Origin: JASHVB01 sp035486135
Lineage (GTDB): Bacteria; Pseudomonadota; Alphaproteobacteria; Acetobacterales; Acetobacteraceae
Direction: 5' to 3'
Assembly (NCBI GenBank): GCA_035486135.1
Contig: DATHNI010000401.1
Location: forward strand, 1-18,736
Length of the DNA: 18,736 nucleotides
In this document: piece by piece, positions 14,081 through 18,736 of the stretch
Layout: each line of letters begins with the position of its first letter
Numbering within the stretch: the stretch's first letter is position 1
Notes under the pieces: model-generated
Databases searched by the model: none
Seen by the model: only the letters and a program-made list of their open reading frames with translations
What the model was told of the DNA's origin: nothing
Translations under genes and position numbers: made by a program

Positions 14081-15667
14081 ATGCTGAGAAGTGTGCTGAC
14101 CATCGGCGGCTGGACGATGGCAAGCCGTCTGCTGGGCTTCGTGCGCGACATGCTGATTGCCGCGATCCTGGGCGCTGGTCCGGTGGCCGACGCGTTCTTC
14201 GTCGCGCTGAAATTGCCCAACCTGTTCCGCCGGCTGTTCGGTGAGGGCGCCTTCAATGCCGCCTTCGTGCCCGAGTTCGCCGGCCTGCACACCGCCGAGG
14301 GCCCCGCCTCGGCGCGGCGTTTCGCTAACGAAGCATTCGCGGTGATGACACTGTGGCTCGGCCTGCTGACGATCGTTGGCGAGATCGCCATGCCGGGGCT
14401 GATGGCGGTGCTGGCGCCAGGCTTCGAGGCGGTTCCGGCAAAGTTTGCACTTGCTGTGACCTTGTCTCGCATCACCTTTCCCTACCTGATCCTGATCTGT
14501 CTCGCGGCACTGGTGTCCGGCGTGCTGAACGGCATCGATCGTTTCACCGCCGCGTCGGCGTCCTATGTGCTGTTCAATATCGTCTCGATCGCGTTCCTGT
14601 TGTGGCTGACGCCTTATGTGCCCACTGCGGGCCACGCGCTCGCTTGGGGCGTCACCGTCGCCGGTGTGGCCCAGCTCGCGGTGTTGATGATGGCCTCCTC
14701 GCGCGCCGGCTTTGCGTTGCGACCGACATTGCCGCGCCTGACGCCACAGGTGCGCGTGCTGCTGCGGCGCATGGCCCCTGGCCTACTCGGCGCCGGCGTC
14801 ACCCAGCTCAATCTCGCGGTCGACGTGATCATTGCCAGCCTGCTGCCAGCGGGCACGGTCTCGGTGCTGTACTACGCCGATCGGGTGCAGCAGTTGCCGC
14901 TGGGCGTGATCGGCACCGCCGTCGGCACCGCGTTGCTGCCCCTGTTGTCGCGCCAGGTGCGCGCGGGTGAGGCGGCGGCGGCGCTGGGTACGTTGAACCG
15001 AGCGCTGGAATACGCGCTGTTTCTGACCTTGCCGGCGGCCTTCGCATTCGTCGTCTCGGCCGATCCGGTGATCGCGGTGCTGTTCGGCCGCGGCGCGTTC
15101 GGTGGCGCCGACGTCACCCGCGCCGGCGAGGCGCTGGCTGCCTATGCGATCGGCCTGCCGGCCTTCGTCGCGGTGAAAGTCGTGGCCCCCGGTTTCTTCG
15201 CCCGCGGTGATACCGCGACCCCGGTGAAGATCGGGCTGATGGCCGTGGCACTGAACCTGGCACTGAACCTCGCCTTCATGATCCCGCTGCGCCATATCGG
15301 CCCACCTTTGGCCACCAGCGTCGCCGCGATGTTCAACCTCGCCGGCCTGGCCTGGGTGCTACACCGGCGCGGCCAGTTCGCCCCCGACGCGCGGCTGCGA
15401 CAGCACACCATACGCATGCTGGGCGCCGCGCTGCTGATGGCCGTGGCGCTGGCGGTGACGCAGTACGGCCTGTTCCATGTCTTGGCACCCCGCGGCGTGT
15501 TACGCGCCGCCGCACTCGGTGCCCTGATCGCCGTCGGCATGCTGACCTATTTCGGCGCCGGCCACGCGCTGGGCGCCTTCGATGCGCGCGACGCGCTGGG
15601 GCTGCTCGCCCGTCGCGGCTTGCGTCGCCCCGCCCGATCGGCCATCAACCCGACCACCGAACACTGA
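14081..15667 (+). CDS. murJ: Lipid II flippase MurJ
   Basis: The protein is 528 residues of the MOP superfamily with about 14 membrane helices. MurJ moves lipid II to the outer face of the inner membrane for peptidoglycan synthesis. The N-terminus 'R-L-L-G-F-V-R-D' (16-23), 'A-D-A-F-F-V-A-L-K-L-P-N-L-F-R-R-L-F-G-E-G-A-F' (36-58) and 'Y-Y-A-D-R-V-Q-Q-L-P-L-G-V-I-G' (264-278) are diagnostic. Arg16, Arg22, Asp37 and Arg268 correspond to charged cavity residues important in characterised MurJ proteins. The frame is open for 150 codons upstream, but that part runs across the DUF4337 gene and is not membrane-like. The ATG at 14081 begins exactly where family members begin. Only a weak ribosome binding site (GAAAG) is seen. 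trpS follows after 14 bp, so the two are likely co-transcribed. Confidence 0.95.
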   Translation: MLRSVLTIGGWTMASRLLGFVRDMLIAAILGAGPVADAFFVALKLPNLFRRLFGEGAFNAAFVPEFAGLHTAEGPASARRFANEAFAVMTLWLGLLTIVGEIAMPGLMAVLAPGFEAVPAKFALAVTLSRITFPYLILICLAALVSGVLNGIDRFTAASASYVLFNIVSIAFLLWLTPYVPTAGHALAWGVTVAGVAQLAVLMMASSRAGFALRPTLPRLTPQVRVLLRRMAPGLLGAGVTQLNLAVDVIIASLLPAGTVSVLYYADRVQQLPLGVIGTAVGTALLPLLSRQVRAGEAAAALGTLNRALEYALFLTLPAAFAFVVSADPVIAVLFGRGAFGGADVTRAGEALAAYAIGLPAFVAVKVVAPGFFARGDTATPVKIGLMAVALNLALNLAFMIPLRHIGPPLATSVAAMFNLAGLAWVLHRRGQFAPDARLRQHTIRMLGAALLMAVALAVTQYGLFHVLAPRGVLRAAALGALIAVGMLTYFGAGHALGAFDARDALGLLARRGLRRPARSAINPTTEH

Positions 15668-15681
15668 TCATCGACGACCCC

Positions 15682-16680
15682 ATGCAACGCATCTTCTCTG
15701 GCATCCAGCCGTCTGGCATCCCGACGCTGGGCAATTACCTCGGGGCCATCCGCAATTGGGTGCCGCTGCAGGAGACGTATGACTGCATCTATTGCGTGGT
15801 CGACCTGCACGCGATCACGCAGTGGCAGGACCCGGCCGAGCTAAGGCAGCAGTCGCGCGAGATGGCCGCGGTGCTGCTCGCCTGCGGTATCGATCCGACG
15901 CAGCACATCCTGTTCCTGCAATCGAGCGTGCGTGCCCATGCGCAGCTCGCGTGGATCTTCAATTGTGTCGCCCGCCTGGGCTGGCTCAACCGCATGACCC
16001 AGTTCAAGGACAAGGCAGGCAAGGACCGCGAGAATGCCTCGCTCGGTCTCTACGCCTATCCGAGCCTGATGGCAGCCGACATCCTGGCCTATCACGCGAC
16101 CCACGTGCCGGTGGGGGATGACCAGCGCCAGCACCTGGAGCTGGCGAACGACATCCGCGACAAGTTCAATCATGATTACGGGGTCGAATTCTTCCCAGCG
16201 ATCCATCCGCTGATCCTGGGCCCGGCGGCGCGGGTGATGAGCCTGCGCGATGGCACCAAGAAGATGTCGAAATCCGATTCATCGGATCAGAGCCGGATCA
16301 ATCTGAATGACGATGCCGACACGATCGCCCTGAAGATCCGCCGCGCCAAGACCGATCCCGAGCCGTTGCCGAGCGAGCCCGAGGGCCTGGCGCAGCGGCC
16401 GGAGGCGCGCAACCTGGTGGGTATCTATGCCGCGATGGCCGACATCACGCCCGCCGAGGTGCTGGGCGAGCACGGCGGCAACGGCTTCGGGCCGTTCAAG
16501 GACGCGCTCGCGGGGCTGCTGGTGGAGAAGCTGACGCCGATCGCGCAAGAGACGCAGCGGCGGCTGGCCGATGTGGCGGAGCTGGACACGGTGCTGCGCG
16601 ACGGGGCGGCGCGGGCGGCGGCGATCGCGGATCCGATTGTCGCAGAGGTGGAACGCTTGGTGGGGTTCTTGCGGATATAG
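15682..16680 (+). CDS. trpS: Tryptophanyl-tRNA synthetase
   Basis: The enzyme is 332 residues, class I, and charges tRNA-Trp in the cytoplasm. It starts 'R-I-F-S-G-I-Q-P-S-G' (3-12), followed by 'T-L-G-N-Y-L-G-A' (15-22), the HIGH-equivalent ATP motif. Also present are 'D-L-H-A-I-T' (41-46), 'Y-P-x-L-M-A-A-D-I-L' (126-135) in the tryptophan pocket, 'V-P-V-G-D-D-Q-x-Q-H' (142-151), and the KMSKS loop, intact at 194-198. Length is normal for the bacterial form. It starts 14 bp after the murJ stop, with no clear ribosome binding site, consistent with an operon and possibly coupled translation. Downstream is the tail of the decayed TPR gene in the opposite direction. Confidence 0.96.
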   Translation: MQRIFSGIQPSGIPTLGNYLGAIRNWVPLQETYDCIYCVVDLHAITQWQDPAELRQQSREMAAVLLACGIDPTQHILFLQSSVRAHAQLAWIFNCVARLGWLNRMTQFKDKAGKDRENASLGLYAYPSLMAADILAYHATHVPVGDDQRQHLELANDIRDKFNHDYGVEFFPAIHPLILGPAARVMSLRDGTKKMSKSDSSDQSRINLNDDADTIALKIRRAKTDPEPLPSEPEGLAQRPEARNLVGIYAAMADITPAEVLGEHGGNGFGPFKDALAGLLVEKLTPIAQETQRRLADVAELDTVLRDGAARAAAIADPIVAEVERLVGFLRI

Positions 16681-16690
16681 CTGTGCCGGA

Positions 16691-17286
16691 TTATTCCCGC
16701 GGCGCTATATATTGAGGCAAATCCATGGCGTCATGCAGCAAGCCAAGATTGGCCGAACCCACTGCCGGCACGCAATCCAGCATCACGGCGCGCAATATCC
16801 GCACGATCGCGGCGTCAAAATCACCCGCTCGGCGCACGCCAGAGCGAACCGATGGGCGCCGCCGCGTTGGTTGGTTGATCGCGCAGCCGCGTGTTCAGGG
16901 TCATTGCGGCCTGGTCGAGGTCGCCCTGTGCATGCCGATTATCCGCCCACAATAGCAACAGGCGTGTATTGCGTGGCGCAAGTGCCAGGCAGACCGGCAA
17001 CTGCGCGGCATACCCCGGTGCATCCGGCAATCAGATCCGCGCACGGATGCGCATAAGGCGGGCGGGACGCCGCGACGCGGTTCAGTACCGTTGCTGCCTC
17101 CTGGGGCCGCCTTGCCGCTGCCAGCGCCAAGCCTTGCAACAGCAACGCCTCGACATCATCCGAATCGCCCACCAGCAGCTGCTCGCAAGCCGCCTCAGGG
17201 CGCGAACACCTTGGACACCAGCCCCGCCGCGCCTCGCGCATCAGGGCGGGACGACCGAACGCCTCCGTGACGATGTCCGCAAGCAC
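16691..17286 (-). pseudogene. Decayed TPR-repeat protein gene with several frameshifts
   Basis: No single frame is open here, but TPR-like helices continue through successive frames on the minus strand. A GTG at 17286, preceded by GGAG, starts 'L-A-D-I-V-T-E-A-F-G-R-P-A-L-M-R-E-A-R-R'. This frame carries a good TPR helix pair ('V-E-A-L-L-L-Q-G-L-A-L-A-A-A-R-R-P-Q-E-A-A'). Near 17030 the coding sense moves to a second frame: 'C-L-A-L-A-P-R-N-T-R-L-L-L-L-W-A-D', then 'H-A-Q-G-D-L-D-Q-A-A-M-T-L-N'. Near 16850 it moves to 'H-R-F-A-L-A-C-A-E-R', and within about 30 bases to 'G-D-F-D-A-A-I-V-R-I-L-R-A-V-M-L-D', ending at a TAA at 16691. At least three frameshifts are therefore needed. The intact ancestor was probably a TPR protein of about 200 residues or a domain of a longer one; its role is unknown. 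Confidence 0.75.
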
Positions 17287-17350
17287 TCCCGCTCCAGGAT
17301 GGCTCCTGGCGCGGGTTCTAGCGGGCGCGGGTTAAGACGACGTTGACGGC

Positions 17351-18736
17351 CTAGTGGTAATCCGCGGCCACCGTCATGTCCTTGTGCCGGTCCGACGCCA
17401 CCGCGTTCAGGAACAGCGACAGAACGAACGACACCACGATATTCGCCGCGACGGCCGAGACCGCGATGTAACAGGGCACCGTCGTGCCAAGGATGTGCAG
17501 TGGATAGATCGGCGTGAAGTTGACCGATGCCGCCATCGACGTGCCCATCGCAATGCCCACTACCCAGCCGAGCAGCAACGCCCAGCCATTGAAGATGCGG
17601 GTGAACAGCCCCAGCATCACCGCCGGCAGCGTCTGGATGATCCAGATGCCGCCGAGCAACTGCATCTGGATCGCGTACTGGAACGGAATGAAGAAGATGA
17701 ACACCAGCGCGCCGATCTTGATCACCAGCGACACCACCTTGGCGACCTGGCTCTCCTCGCCATCCGTGCAGGCTGGGTTGATGAACTCGCGGTAGATGTT
17801 GCGGGTGAAGATGTTGGCGGTCGCAATCGACATGATCGCCGCTGGCACCAACGCACCGATGGCGATCGCGGCAAAGGCCACGCCGACAAACCACGACGGG
17901 AACGCAAACATCAGCAACGCGGGCACCGAGAAATTATTGCCGTAGCGTTTGAACCCGTCAGCGAATTCCGGCAGTTGCTGCACGCCGGCGGCCACCGCCA
18001 TGAAGCCGATCAACGCCAGCAGCCCCAGCACCATCGAATAGGCCGGCAGCGCCGCGGAATTGCGCCGGATCACCCGTGCGCTCGATGCGCTCAGCACACC
18101 GGTGATCGAGTGCGGATACAGGAACAGCGCACAAGCCGACCCAAAGGCCAACGTGGCATAGGCACTGAAGCTGCCCAACGACCCAGCCGGCGGTGCGGCC
18201 AGTAGCAGCTTGGGCGACGGGATCGCGGCAAAGATCTTGCTATAGCCGCCGAGTTCGATCGGCACGATGATGATCGCGGCAATCACGGTGGCGTAGATCA
18301 GCAGGTCCTTCACCACCGCGATCATCGCCGGCGCGCGCAGGCCCGAGGTGTAGGTGAACGCCGCCAGGATGACGAAGGCGATGATCAACGGCAGGTCGCC
18401 GATCCAGCCCGAGGTCTCGAAGCCGATGGCGCCAATCACGACCTGCATGCCGACGAGCTGCAGGGCGATATAGGGCATAGTCGCAACCATTCCGGTGATC
18501 GCGATGGCTAAGGCCAACCAACGATTGCCGTAACGGCCGCGAACGAAATCCGGCGACGTGACATAGCCGTGCTTGTGCGCCACCGCCCACAGCCGCGGAA
18601 ACGCCAGATACACGATCGGGTAGACCATGATGGTGTATGGCACGGCGAAGAAGCCGATGGCCCCCGCGCCGAACATCAGCGCCGGGACGGCAATGAACGT
18701 ATAGGCGGTGTACAAATCACCACCCAGCAGGAACCA
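17351..18736 (-). CDS. Sodium:solute symporter (SSS) family permease, partial (N-terminus outside window)
   Basis: The visible part is 461 residues, open at the window end with no start codon inside, so the true start lies beyond 18736. It begins 'W-F-L-L-G-G-D-L-Y-T-A-Y-T-F', the second-helix region of SSS carriers of the monocarboxylate permease (MctP-like) branch. About 12 hydrophobic helices follow. They contain 'P-x-L-W-A-V-A-H-K-H-G-Y-V-T-S-P-D-F-V-R-G-R-Y-G', the conserved cytoplasmic loop, and 'A-I-G-A-L-V-P-A-A-I-M-S-I-A-T-A-N-I-F-T-R-N-I-Y-R', the strongest SSS signature. These inner-membrane proteins import organic acids or similar solutes with sodium. The substrate cannot be read from sequence; short-chain monocarboxylates are the best guess. 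The C-terminus ends in a short polar tail. The decayed TPR gene lies 64 bp downstream on the same strand. Confidence 0.92.
   Translation of the reverse strand, partial: WFLLGGDLYTAYTFIAVPALMFGAGAIGFFAVPYTIMVYPIVYLAFPRLWAVAHKHGYVTSPDFVRGRYGNRWLALAIAITGMVATMPYIALQLVGMQVVIGAIGFETSGWIGDLPLIIAFVILAAFTYTSGLRAPAMIAVVKDLLIYATVIAAIIIVPIELGGYSKIFAAIPSPKLLLAAPPAGSLGSFSAYATLAFGSACALFLYPHSITGVLSASSARVIRRNSAALPAYSMVLGLLALIGFMAVAAGVQQLPEFADGFKRYGNNFSVPALLMFAFPSWFVGVAFAAIAIGALVPAAIMSIATANIFTRNIYREFINPACTDGEESQVAKVVSLVIKIGALVFIFFIPFQYAIQMQLLGGIWIIQTLPAVMLGLFTRIFNGWALLLGWVVGIAMGTSMAASVNFTPIYPLHILGTTVPCYIAVSAVAANIVVSFVLSLFLNAVASDRHKDMTVAADYH

Noticed and set aside
17241..17894. 217-residue minus-strand frame overlapping the symporter gene
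   Set aside because: It is a shadow frame of the SSS permease, Arg/Gly/His-rich, with no membrane helices or domain.
1..18736. CRISPR arrays, tRNA/rRNA genes, transposases, toxin-antitoxin or phage-defence systems
   Set aside because: I looked for regular spaced repeats, cloverleaf-like segments and the usual protein motifs on both strands and saw none. The window is housekeeping DNA with a few repeat-derived oddities.

Overview
The window is high-GC, tightly packed bacterial chromosome. The best fit is an alphaproteobacterium of the Rhodospirillales, probably Acetobacteraceae or a near relative. That placement is inferred from protein character and gene order: hemC-hemD-mitofilin(Mic60)-hemY reading away from tsaD, with gpsA nearby, is an alphaproteobacterial arrangement. 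Nearly all genes are core housekeeping genes. I found no CRISPR array, transposase, phage gene, defence locus, rRNA or tRNA.

Layout. At 1-122 (-) is the start of what looks like phosphatidylserine decarboxylase. After a ~310 bp gap comes a membrane-anchored Ig-like/LysM protein (-). Next are a cytochrome b561 (+) and a periplasmic c556/c'-type cytochrome (-) that converge, then an orphan membrane-anchored TAXI-type solute-binding protein (+). The gap at 4239-4562 carries a long-armed inverted repeat. It is followed by a DUF423 membrane protein (-) and a proline iminopeptidase (+).

The block 6024-9946 (-) is one overlapping operon: hemC, hemD, a mitofilin/Mic60 homologue and hemY. It couples tetrapyrrole synthesis with membrane-architecture proteins. 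tsaD (tRNA t6A synthesis) diverges from hemC. A small secreted protein (-) with a clear promoter follows, then rlmJ (23S rRNA methyltransferase), which overlaps gpsA (glycerol-3-phosphate dehydrogenase). A DUF4337 membrane protein (-) converges on gpsA. murJ (lipid II flippase) and trpS form a likely operon. The segment 16691-17286 (-) is a frameshifted remnant of a TPR protein. The window ends inside a sodium:solute symporter gene (-).

The most unusual signals are not new genes. They are: (a) an apparently in-frame insertion of a REP-like palindromic element inside rlmJ, which lengthens the protein by about 40-50 residues; (b) a 188 bp element bounded by 21 bp inverted repeats at 4333-4520; (c) the TPR pseudogene, whose three reading frames can still be stitched together; and (d) three exact-length 27-residue repeats in the coiled-coil stalk of the Mic60 homologue. 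I do not see a previously undescribed multi-gene system.
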